Shown here: positions 17,512 to 24,817 of the stretch, one piece after another
Layout: each line of letters starts with the position of its first letter
Numbering within the stretch: position 1 is the stretch's first letter
NCBI RefSeq assembly: GCF_000970345.1
Contig: NZ_LAQU01000014.1
Span: forward strand, 62,001 to 126,000
Origin: Robbsia andropogonis
GTDB taxonomy: Bacteria > Pseudomonadota > Gammaproteobacteria > Burkholderiales > Burkholderiaceae
Length of the DNA: 64,000 nt
Direction of reading: 5' to 3'
Program-made: the position numbers and the translations under genes
The notes under the pieces: model-generated
Databases searched by the model: none
Told to the model about the DNA's origin: nothing
What the model saw: only the letters and a program-made list of their open reading frames with translations

Positions 17512-18588
17512 TTAAAGCTTGCCGTCGGCAGCCATTCGGACATAGGTCGGATCAAACCGCAATTTGACGTTGTTCTTGTTGCCCACAACGAGATTGTGAT
17601 CAAAGCTCATACCCACGGCGTCGGCATTTTGCGCAGTCGGGCCGAGCAAGCCATGATCAAATGAGAACTTTGCAACGCGAGCCATGGTTTGCGGAAGTGC
17701 GGGACTGGTGACGAAATCGAGAGCCGCTTTGGGCGTTGCGAAGAGTGCGGTGGTAGACAATTGGCTTTTGAATCCCGCCAGATTGGTACCGGATGCTTTC
17801 GCCATTGACGTCAGGGCTGCATTGCTTTTGGCATTGTTCGCGTTCATGAGCGCAACCATTTCGAACCATGCGCCGGTCAACGCACGGCCCAATGCCGGAT
17901 TTTCCTGGAGCGTCTTGGTGTTCACCACCATCATGTCGAGGATTTCGCCGGGAATCCGGCTGGAGTCGAACACCTCCGTGACATTGGGCTGCGCTTTTAA
18001 GTCCGCAAGCATGGGATTCCAGGTGACCACCTCCTTCACCGAGGGCGTAGCGAAGGCCGCGGATATGTCCGCGTCTGACGTATTCACTACTTTCAGGTCG
18101 CGTTCCGATAGCTTGGCCGTCTCCAGTGCACGCGCGAGCAGATAGTGCGAAACGGAAAATTGAACCAGGTTAATCGGCTGGCCTTTTAAATCAGCGAGTG
18201 TCTTTCCCTGACCTTTAACAAGGATGCCGTCGTTGCCATTTGAGTAATCGCTGACAATGATCGCGGATGTATCAACCCCGCCACTTGCGGGAATGGTCAG
18301 TGCGTCCATATTCGTCATGGCACAGCCGTCAAACTTGCCAGCGGTGTACTGGTTTATGGACTCGACATAGTCGTTGAGCTGCACGACATCGATATTGATG
18401 CCATATTTCCTGGCCCATTTCGAGATAATTCCTTGGGTCTTTGCTTCGCCCCACGGCATCCATCCCGCGTAAATGGTCCAGCAGACCTTGAAATCGGTTT
18501 TCCCGGCAGCACATGCCGTGGTTGAAGACAACGCGACGACAGCAAGGGATATGGCAGCGATACTAAGCAGGCGGGGAAGCTTGATCAT
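17512..18588 (-). CDS. Periplasmic binding protein of the guanidine-linked ABC importer
   Basis: 358 residues. A Sec signal peptide covers about residues 1-27 (MIKLPRLLSIAAISLAVVAL then TTACAAG). The mature part follows the NMT1/SsuA fold: FKVCWTIYAGWMPWGEAKTQ, MTNMDALTIPASGGVDTS and VVTWNPMLADL. Proteins of this subgroup accompany the carboxylase and DUF1989 genes. It should capture the substrate in the periplasm and deliver it to the permease. GAGGT sits before the ATG; this ribosome site can be masked by a stem within the leader. It is the first gene behind the guanidine-I riboswitch, so ligand control acts directly on uptake. Confidence 0.9.
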   Translation of the reverse strand: MIKLPRLLSIAAISLAVVALSSTTACAAGKTDFKVCWTIYAGWMPWGEAKTQGIISKWARKYGINIDVVQLNDYVESINQYTAGKFDGCAMTNMDALTIPASGGVDTSAIIVSDYSNGNDGILVKGQGKTLADLKGQPINLVQFSVSHYLLARALETAKLSERDLKVVNTSDADISAAFATPSVKEVVTWNPMLADLKAQPNVTEVFDSSRIPGEILDMMVVNTKTLQENPALGRALTGAWFEMVALMNANNAKSNAALTSMAKASGTNLAGFKSQLSTTALFATPKAALDFVTSPALPQTMARVAKFSFDHGLLGPTAQNADAVGMSFDHNLVVGNKNNVKLRFDPTYVRMAADGKL

Positions 18589-18647
18589 TGAGACCTCTAT
18601 TGGCGTGGTGTACGGGCAAGCAATAGGAGCGGCGCGACATCTCGATC

Positions 18648-18778
18648 GCGTTCTCTCCCGGGCTTTTATCCCGCCGTGTAACCTCGCCAGAGGTCGACAA
18701 CTCTTGGACCAGCATTTCGCGTGACGTGTAAGCCATGGCGGCCATCACGGAAATCGGAACCCTAGTCGTCCATTGCAA
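18648..18778 (-). ncRNA. Guanidine-I riboswitch (ykkC subtype 1)
   Basis: Read on the minus strand from 18778, the conserved blocks of the aptamer appear in the right order: ACTAGGGTTCCG (to 18755), CTGGTCCAAGAG (about 18711-18700), ACACGGCGGG with AAAAGCC, and CGGGAGAGA ending at 18652. This RNA class binds free guanidinium and switches on guanidine export or degradation genes. Downstream, CTATTG (18626-18621) can pair with CAATAG (18602-18597), which sits directly on the ribosome site AGAGG of the binding-protein gene. That suggests control of translation start rather than a terminator. The gene context (ABC importer, DUF1989 pair, carboxylase) is a known target of this class. Confidence 0.93.
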
Positions 18779-19543
18779 ATTGTGACTACCAAACCGGATA
18801 TGGCACCGGCTCCTGTGCCATCCCGAGCGAGAAGTATGCCAAGCGCAAACGACGTAAAATAGGACCTTCGTCGAGATTTTGCACCCCATTGAAGCGGATG
18901 CGCCCCAAAATGAGGAATGCAATCCCAAATTGAAGACCGATTTTGGCGCATGCTGTGATCGACTTGAATGACAACGCTTCAACGGCTTGGGATCGCTCGA
19001 TCTGCAGACGATAACCATGTGCGCGAGCAGTTTCCGCCGCTGCCTACATTCTCCATAGCACAATGTTCGAACGTCTAGTCTCACGAGCGACATCGCGCTC
19101 GGCGACGAGCTTTTCGTTCGGGGACTCGGGACCACCTTTGATGGTGTATGGCACCATAACAGCCTCCGTGCGAGTCATAATGGTGGTGCCGTCCCCCTCG
19201 CGCGGCCTAGCTGCGCATTGATATCCATCAGGTCGCTGATGCCGATCTGATGCGTTTTTTATCCTGCAAAATAACGCTACATCCCACGTGTTGCATGCGA
19301 TACAGCCAATGTGTCATAAGCCACGCTATTGGTAGCATTTATCAGGTAAAGGAATAAATGTATTTCAATTACGTCGCTGAAATAATGAGTGAAATAAAGC
19401 GCCTCTCGTTCCTATTGGACAACACGCCGCCTCGCAGCAGGGGTTTGCATGGGGGCCGTCTGCATATTAGCAAGTGCGGCTAGGTGCAATGATGCGACGG
19501 CCGACGATAATAGCGCCAGACTTAGGAGATACCTATCCAGACC
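18779..19543. other. Long intergenic region, two tiny doubtful ORFs
   Basis: This should hold the promoter for the guanidine operon. On the minus strand an ORF of 44 codons (19044-19178) begins MTRTEAVMVPYTIKGG; on the plus strand one of 41 codons (19358-19483) begins MYFNYVAEIMSEI with AAAGGAA before its ATG. Neither is recognised, and neither is strong enough to call a gene. The rest is A/T-richer than the flanks near 19300-19400. Confidence 0.4.
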
Positions 19544-20416
19544 ATGTCAGACCGTTTCGACAGCATGGGCGCTTACAAAAAGCGTTTCGATGCCGTACTC
19601 GCATACATAGAAACACATCTCGAAGGCGACCTGTCAGTGGAAGCCTTGAGCGGCGTTGCCAACTTCTCGAGATTTCATTTTCATCGGCAATTTGCTGCCT
19701 ATGTGGGTGTACCTGTCGCACGCTACGTTCAGTCGCTGAGGCTGCGTCGCGCCGCGCGTCGCTTGGCGTCGCGTGAGTTTTGTTCCGTGCTCGATGCCGC
19801 GCTAGACGCGGGTTTCGACAGCCCTGAAGCGTTCAGTCGCGCATTCAAGCGCGCGTTTGGCGCGACGCCGAGCGCATTTCGACAACGTCCGAGCTGGCGA
19901 ACATGGAGTGTGACTTCTGTTGTCCCCTATCTTTCGAGGAGTTTCACCATGCAGGTACGAATTGTCGATTTTTCTGAAGTTCGCGTTGCCGCGCTTGAAC
20001 ATTGTGGTCCGACTGAGCTTGTCAACGAAAGCGTGCGCAAGTTCGTCGAATGGCGTAAGCAAAGTGGGCAATCTCCGGTGGCAGCCAGCAGAACGTTTGG
20101 CATCCCACGAAATAATCCGGACATGACTCCGGACGTGGCATTTCGCTTCGACATCTGCGGAGAAATCGCGGAACCCGTGGCGTCAAATCTTTACGGTATC
20201 CACGAACTTGTCATCCCGGGAGGCCGATGTGCCGTGGTACGGCATGGCGGTTCCCCCGATCATATTAGCGAGACAATCTATCCGATCTATCGCGACTGGC
20301 TTCCGACAAGCGGCGAGGAACTCCGGGATCATCCATTGTTCTTCCACTATCTGAGCGTTTTTCCAGAAACTCCCCACGACCAATGGGAGACGGATATCTA
20401 TATTCCGCTCTTGTGA
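19544..20416 (+). CDS. AraC regulator with GyrI-like ligand-binding domain
   Basis: 290 residues. The N-terminal part has two AraC helix-turn-helix motifs (LSVEALSGVANFSRFHFHRQ and then SVLDAALDAGFDSPEAFSRA, FKRAFGATPSAFR). The C-terminal half (about 130-290, starting MQVRIVDFSEVRVAALEHCG) is a GyrI/SbmC-like domain ending with YIPLL, as in Rob-like regulators of stress or drug response. DNA-binding first and ligand domain last is the usual order in this subgroup. TTAGGAGA lies about 16 bases before the chosen ATG. It stands alone, with the convergent LysR gene 125 bases downstream; no target gene is obvious. Confidence 0.85.
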   Translation: MSDRFDSMGAYKKRFDAVLAYIETHLEGDLSVEALSGVANFSRFHFHRQFAAYVGVPVARYVQSLRLRRAARRLASREFCSVLDAALDAGFDSPEAFSRAFKRAFGATPSAFRQRPSWRTWSVTSVVPYLSRSFTMQVRIVDFSEVRVAALEHCGPTELVNESVRKFVEWRKQSGQSPVAASRTFGIPRNNPDMTPDVAFRFDICGEIAEPVASNLYGIHELVIPGGRCAVVRHGGSPDHISETIYPIYRDWLPTSGEELRDHPLFFHYLSVFPETPHDQWETDIYIPLL

Positions 20417-20541
20417 CGGAAAATATCGGATTTCGTAACGTTTGCTCCTGCTGGAGGAGCGTCGTCGAATGTTCGCTGACAAGTGGTGCGCTAGCTGACG
20501 ATTCAAAAGAGGGCGGTACGTGGTCGCCTGAGCAGCATCCG

Positions 20542-21441
20542 TCAGGATGTGCGCCGTTCAAGTGACTTTTTCATCAGGTCGACAAATGCTTGTGTGATAG
20601 CCGGCAACGTCCGCCCTTTCTGTTTAACGATGGCGATGGGCCGAACAAATGCCGGATGATCGATCGGTTTAACCACCAGTCCCGGTTCTGCGTGTACTTC
20701 CCTCGCCGATGAGGGGAGAATGGTCACGCCAAGGCCGCCGCGTACCATTGCCACCGCGGTCATCATATAGGTCGGCTCGCACGCGACTTCCACAGGTCGT
20801 GAGGACTTGATAAGCGCAGCGTCCACCACCGCACGAACGCTGGTGTTGGGCGCTGTTAGCACAAGCGGCGAGCTGGCAACGTCTTCTAGCGTTATGCGAC
20901 GCTTTTTCGAGAGCGGGTGATGCTTCGGACACACAAGCACCAATCGATCGAATCCCGTGTGCAGTACTTCCAGCGTGGGATCCATGAGGTCGCCACCGGT
21001 TAAGCCAATATCGGCATCGCCACCCCGAACGAGCGCGTTCACTGTTTCGGCCACGCCATCAAAGATCTGGAACGTGGCATGTGGTGTATCGCGGCGCGAC
21101 GCCACCAATAGATCCGGCAAGGCGCTGGCGGCAAATGTGGGCAAACACGCGATACGGACGGTGCCGCTTCGACCCTCGGCAACCGACCGCGCGTCCCGCA
21201 ACACGTTTTCCATGTCTTGCAGTGACTTACGCAGCATGGGTAGAAGGTCTCGGCCTGTTGGCGTCAGCGAGACATTTCGGCTGTTCCGATCAAAGAGACG
21301 TGCGCCCGTCGCCGCTTCCAAGCGACGGATTTGCACCGTCAAAGCCGGCTGCGACAAATGCAGCTTTTCTGCAGCGCGTGTGAAGCTGCCCGAGTCAGCC
21401 ACGGACACAAAAGCGCGTAGATCGCGAAGAGTCAGATCCAT
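20542..21441 (-). CDS. LysR-type regulator divergent from a CitMHS transporter
   Basis: 299 residues, standard LysR length. The helix-turn-helix is at about 5-65: LRDLRAFVSVADSGSFTRAA, LSQPALTVQIRRLE, followed by the effector-binding domain (VRIACLPTFAASALPDLLV). LysR proteins mostly bind between themselves and a divergent target and respond to a pathway metabolite. The divergent neighbours are a CitMHS carrier and an AtuA-like gene pair, starting 100 bases away, so they are the likely target, and a carboxylic acid is the likely effector. Confidence 0.88.
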   Translation of the reverse strand: MDLTLRDLRAFVSVADSGSFTRAAEKLHLSQPALTVQIRRLEAATGARLFDRNSRNVSLTPTGRDLLPMLRKSLQDMENVLRDARSVAEGRSGTVRIACLPTFAASALPDLLVASRRDTPHATFQIFDGVAETVNALVRGGDADIGLTGGDLMDPTLEVLHTGFDRLVLVCPKHHPLSKKRRITLEDVASSPLVLTAPNTSVRAVVDAALIKSSRPVEVACEPTYMMTAVAMVRGGLGVTILPSSAREVHAEPGLVVKPIDHPAFVRPIAIVKQKGRTLPAITQAFVDLMKKSLERRTS

Positions 21442-21541
21442 TACGTTATCTAATTGCTGCGATCAAATCATTTCAATTGTGTAATCGACCTGCCCAACTT
21501 ACGCTGGAACGCATTAAAAAACAAGATTCGGAGACAAGATA
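21442..21541. promoter_or_regulatory. Divergent promoter region lysR / CitMHS
   Basis: 100 bases between the two starts, A/T-rich. AATTG at 21453-21457 and CAATT at 21474-21478 form an inverted pair, a possible LysR binding site. CGGAGA about 10 bases before the transporter ATG is its likely ribosome site. Confidence 0.35.
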
Positions 21542-22846
21542 ATGCTGCCTTTATTGGGGCTTACCACTATTGTCGTTTTATTAGCGGCCATCCTTTCCAA
21601 GAAAATGTCACCGTTGGTCGCGTTGATCATCGTACCGATCGTTGCCGCGTTGATCGGTGGATTTGGTTGGCAAACGAGCAAGTTCATCATCGATGGTATG
21701 AAAGGCCTTGCGCCCGTCGTCGGTATGTTCGTCTTCGCCATTCTCTACTTCGGCGTTATTACGGACGCGGGCACGCTCGATCCCATCATCGACGGCATTT
21801 TGCGAGCGGTTGGCACCAGGCCGACGCGCATTGTCGTGGGCAGCACGCTGTTAGCGCTGTTGGTACATCTGGATGGATCGGGGGCAGTCTGTTTCCTCGT
21901 CACCATTCCGGCCATGTTACCGCTGTACGAACGTCTCAATATGGATAAACGGGTCCTCGCGGCGGCGGTGTCGATGGCGGCGGGCATCAACTTTCTTCCA
22001 TGGACCGGGCCGATGATTCGCGCATCGGCTTCTTTGCACATTCCGATTTCGGCGTTGTTCAATCCACTGATACCGGTTCAGGCAGTCGGTCTTATCTTCG
22101 TTTTTTCGATGGCTTGGTTGTTGGGGCGGCGTGAAGAGCGACGTCTTGGGTACACAAATGCGAGTGGCGACATACCCGCGCCCAGGCGGGAGTTGACTGC
22201 CGAGCAGCAGGCGCTGCGTCGACCAAAGAATTTCTGGTTCAATATCGCTTTGACGATCGCCGTCCTCGGCACCATGGTGATTTTAGGAGAAAAGATCCCG
22301 CCAGCCGTCATGTTCATGGTCGGACTGTGCCTGGCGTTGTTGGTGAATTATCCCGACGTCGATATGCAACGGACGCGGATTGATGCACATTCGCGTGCGG
22401 CGCTGATGATGGCGGGCATTCTGCTGGCCGCCGGCGTATTCACCGGCATCATGCAAGGCAGCGGGATGTTGAAGGCCATGGCGCAAGGCGCGGTTGGTTT
22501 TGTACCACCATCATTGGCAGGGCATATTCCCGTCGCATTGGGTCTGCTTTCAATGCCGCTCTCGATGCTCTTCGATCCCGACTCATTTTATTTCGGCGTA
22601 CTGCCCGTGATCGCGGAGGTTTCATCGCAACTGGGTGTTCCACCGGTGCATGTTGGACAAGCGGCGCTATTGGGGCAAATGACCACGGGCTTTCCGGTCA
22701 GCCCGCTTACTCCGGCGACGTTCCTCGTTGTCGGTCTGTGCGGTATCGATCTCGCGGATCATCAAAAGTTTACGTTCCCATTGCTGTTTGCGGCATCGAT
22801 CACGATGACGATCGCATGCATCGTCCTGGGCGTGTTCCCGTTGTAA
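21542..22846 (+). CDS. CitMHS family carboxylate transporter
   Basis: 434 residues with about 12 hydrophobic segments. The start LGLTTIVVLLAAILSKKMSP, the segment VHLDGSGAVCFLVTIPAMLP and SMPLSMLFDPDSFYFGVLP near the end match the CitMHS family, which carries metal-citrate or related di- and tricarboxylates with protons. It lies in the inner membrane. Twenty-seven bases after its stop an AtuA-like gene begins, so transporter and enzyme are probably co-transcribed under the divergent LysR regulator. The true substrate may be a small organic acid other than citrate. Confidence 0.85.
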   Translation: MLPLLGLTTIVVLLAAILSKKMSPLVALIIVPIVAALIGGFGWQTSKFIIDGMKGLAPVVGMFVFAILYFGVITDAGTLDPIIDGILRAVGTRPTRIVVGSTLLALLVHLDGSGAVCFLVTIPAMLPLYERLNMDKRVLAAAVSMAAGINFLPWTGPMIRASASLHIPISALFNPLIPVQAVGLIFVFSMAWLLGRREERRLGYTNASGDIPAPRRELTAEQQALRRPKNFWFNIALTIAVLGTMVILGEKIPPAVMFMVGLCLALLVNYPDVDMQRTRIDAHSRAALMMAGILLAAGVFTGIMQGSGMLKAMAQGAVGFVPPSLAGHIPVALGLLSMPLSMLFDPDSFYFGVLPVIAEVSSQLGVPPVHVGQAALLGQMTTGFPVSPLTPATFLVVGLCGIDLADHQKFTFPLLFAASITMTIACIVLGVFPL

Positions 22847-22873
22847 TCAAGAACCTGACAGAAAGGTCCCTTC

Positions 22874-24259
22874 ATGAAACGTTCCTCTTTAGATAGGCCT
22901 GTCAGGCTGGGGGCAGGTGCCGGATATTCCGGAGATCGCATCGAGCCTGCCGTCGAACTCGCCGAACACGGCAAGCTCGACTATCTCATTTTTGAGTGCC
23001 TGGCTGAACGGACTATTGCCATTGCGCAACAGGCACGGCGTGATGATCCGGCGCTAGGCTATGATCCCTTGCTCGATGCGCGCATGCGTGCGGTGCTGCC
23101 GATTGCCGTGAGGAACGGCATACGCATTATCTCGAATATGGGAGCGGCGAATCCGCTTTCCGCAGCAAGACAGACCGCACGTATCGCGAGGCAACTCGGA
23201 TTGCGAAATCTTAAAATCGCCGCCGTGACCGGGGATGATGTACTTGAACTCGTCATGGGCTCGACGCTTTGCTTTGAAGAAAGCGGTGACGATGTCGACC
23301 GATACAAAGACCGCATGGTTTCGGCGAATGCGTATCTTGGCGCGGCGCCGATTGTGGCCGCGCTTGCAGCGGGTGCCGACGTCGTATTAACCGGGCGCGT
23401 GGCTGATCCGTCGTTATTCACCGCACCGCTGATTCACGAATTCGGCTGGGACATAGAGGACTGGGATCTGCTCGGACAGGCCACGGTCGCGGGACATTTG
23501 CTCGAGTGCGCCGGCCAAATTACCGGCGGCTATTTTGCTGATCCTGGATGCAAAGAGATACCCAACCTTGCACGCCTGGGATTTCCGATCGGAGAGGTCA
23601 GTCCTGATGGCGCGATTGTCATCACGAAAGTACCGCACGCAGGCGGGTGTGTGACCGAGGCCACGTGCAAGGAACAGTTGCTGTACGAAATTCACGATCC
23701 TGGTTGCTACCTCCAACCCGATGTCGTCGCGGACTTCAGCAATGTGCGCGTCACGCAAAATGGGCCGGACCGGGTACGCGTAACAGGTGGCCGAGGAACC
23801 GCGCGAACAGGCATGCTCAAAACCTCGGTTGCATACGTGGATGGATTCATTGGGGAGGGACAGATTTCCTACGGCGGACCTGGCGCCCTCGCACGTGGAC
23901 GACTCGCGATCGAGATCGTCAGGGAGCGACTGGTGATGACGGGTGTCGCAACAACCGAGATGCGCCTTGATCTGATTGGCGTGAACGCGCTGTATGGCGA
24001 TTCACTCGCCGCGCAAACCGCGGCACCGTACGAGGTCCGCGTTCGTGTTGCAGGCCGAACATCCTGCGCCAAAGAAGCAGCCCGCATAGGAAACGAAGTT
24101 GAAACGCTCTATACCAACGGACCGGCCGGAGGGGGAGGCGTCACCAAGAGCACGCGTGAAGTCCTTGCCGTGCAGTCGGTGCTTTTACCCGCCGAACAGG
24201 TCAATCCGTGTTTTTGCTTCGTGGAGGTCGATGATGAAACTGCGGGACATCGCGCATAG
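22874..24259 (+). CDS. AtuA-like protein (DUF1446)
   Basis: 461 residues of the acyclic-terpene-utilisation AtuA family. Seen: RLGAGAGYSGDRIEPAVELA at the start, ISNMGAANPLSAARQTARIA, VLTGRVADPSLFTAPLIHEF, and YGGPGALARGRLAIEIV. The biochemical function of AtuA-like proteins is not well established; one member belongs to the citronellol and geraniol route of Pseudomonas. Here there is no geranyl-CoA carboxylase nearby, and the pairing with a CitMHS carrier points to a hydroxy- or dicarboxylic acid instead. The last 26 bases overlap the start of the small partner gene. Soluble, no signal peptide. Confidence 0.8.
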   Translation: MKRSSLDRPVRLGAGAGYSGDRIEPAVELAEHGKLDYLIFECLAERTIAIAQQARRDDPALGYDPLLDARMRAVLPIAVRNGIRIISNMGAANPLSAARQTARIARQLGLRNLKIAAVTGDDVLELVMGSTLCFEESGDDVDRYKDRMVSANAYLGAAPIVAALAAGADVVLTGRVADPSLFTAPLIHEFGWDIEDWDLLGQATVAGHLLECAGQITGGYFADPGCKEIPNLARLGFPIGEVSPDGAIVITKVPHAGGCVTEATCKEQLLYEIHDPGCYLQPDVVADFSNVRVTQNGPDRVRVTGGRGTARTGMLKTSVAYVDGFIGEGQISYGGPGALARGRLAIEIVRERLVMTGVATTEMRLDLIGVNALYGDSLAAQTAAPYEVRVRVAGRTSCAKEAARIGNEVETLYTNGPAGGGGVTKSTREVLAVQSVLLPAEQVNPCFCFVEVDDETAGHRA

Positions 24260-24536
24260 TCGTACCGGCGATAAGGGTAATACGTTAAACGTCTCTGTTA
24301 TTTGCCATGACGCAAAGCATTATGCGTTTCTCGATCAAACACTTACCATCGCACGCGTCAAACACCATCTGAGTGACATCGTAAAGGGTGATGTCATACG
24401 CTACGCGCTACCGAACTTGGCGGCGTTCAACTTCGTCTTGCATAACGCCCTTGGCGGTGGGGTGACCCGGTCACTTGCGCTTGATGCGCACGGAAAGTCG
24501 GTCAGCGCGGCACTTCTGGATATGACGCTTGAATAG
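24234..24536 (+). CDS. AtuA-related small protein
   Basis: 100 residues. MKLRDIAHSRTGDKGNTLNV at the start and YALPNLAAFNFVLHNALGGG in the middle are typical of the short C-terminal domain that is fused to AtuA in some bacteria and separate in others. It probably forms a complex with the 461-residue AtuA-like protein, whose gene it overlaps by 26 bases. GGAGG at 24223-24227 fits the ATG at 24234 better than the ATG at 24231. It is the last gene of the CitMHS-atuA unit. Confidence 0.8.
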   Translation: MKLRDIAHSRTGDKGNTLNVSVICHDAKHYAFLDQTLTIARVKHHLSDIVKGDVIRYALPNLAAFNFVLHNALGGGVTRSLALDAHGKSVSAALLDMTLE

Positions 24537-24569
24537 CAGGGATTATCAACGGAACCACTGACCCTTCAC

Positions 24570-24602
24570 CCACCGAAAGGATGTACCCGCGGTTGGTTTT
24601 TT
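24570..24602 (+). terminator. Possible terminator after the AtuA pair
   Basis: CCACCG (24570-24575) can pair with CGGTTGG (24590-24596, one bulged T), directly followed by six T. The stem is short and bulged, so this is a weak call, but the place about 34 bases after the last gene of the unit fits. Confidence 0.35.
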
Positions 24603-24805
24603 GCCGCCACCATGCCTTAACCGCGAGTCATCATCACGACCCTTCGCAACACATGTCGCATAGGCGATAACGGTCTTCTGAAACAATAACGGTGGTTCGG
24701 AAAGGTGGTCTTCATCTCAAATAAACAATAAATAGAAATGTCTGCTCCATCGTAAAAAATTGTCGACACGGCTTTTTTGACACGCGATCCTTTCGTCTAT
24801 GCCAA

Positions 24806-24817
24806 CTTGTATGCAAG
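24806..24817. promoter_or_regulatory. Possible GntR/FCD operator at the allophanate hydrolase start
   Basis: CTTGTATGCAAG is a near-palindrome (CTTG, four bases, CAAG) directly before the first ATG. It resembles the TTGTATACAA-like sites bound by many FCD-type GntR regulators. A GntR/FCD gene ends this cluster at 34075. A regulator bound here would block translation or early transcription. No second copy was confirmed. Confidence 0.3.

Noticed and set aside
19044-19178. 44-codon minus-strand ORF
   Set aside because: No homologue recognised, no clear ribosome site, and it lies in a spacer with mixed composition.
19358-19483. 41-codon plus-strand ORF with AAAGGAA before its ATG
   Set aside because: Too short and not recognised; reported only as part of the spacer.
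24099-24230. Upstream extension of the AtuA-related small gene
   Set aside because: It overlaps the AtuA gene deeply and shows no family pattern; GGAGG before 24234 marks the real start.
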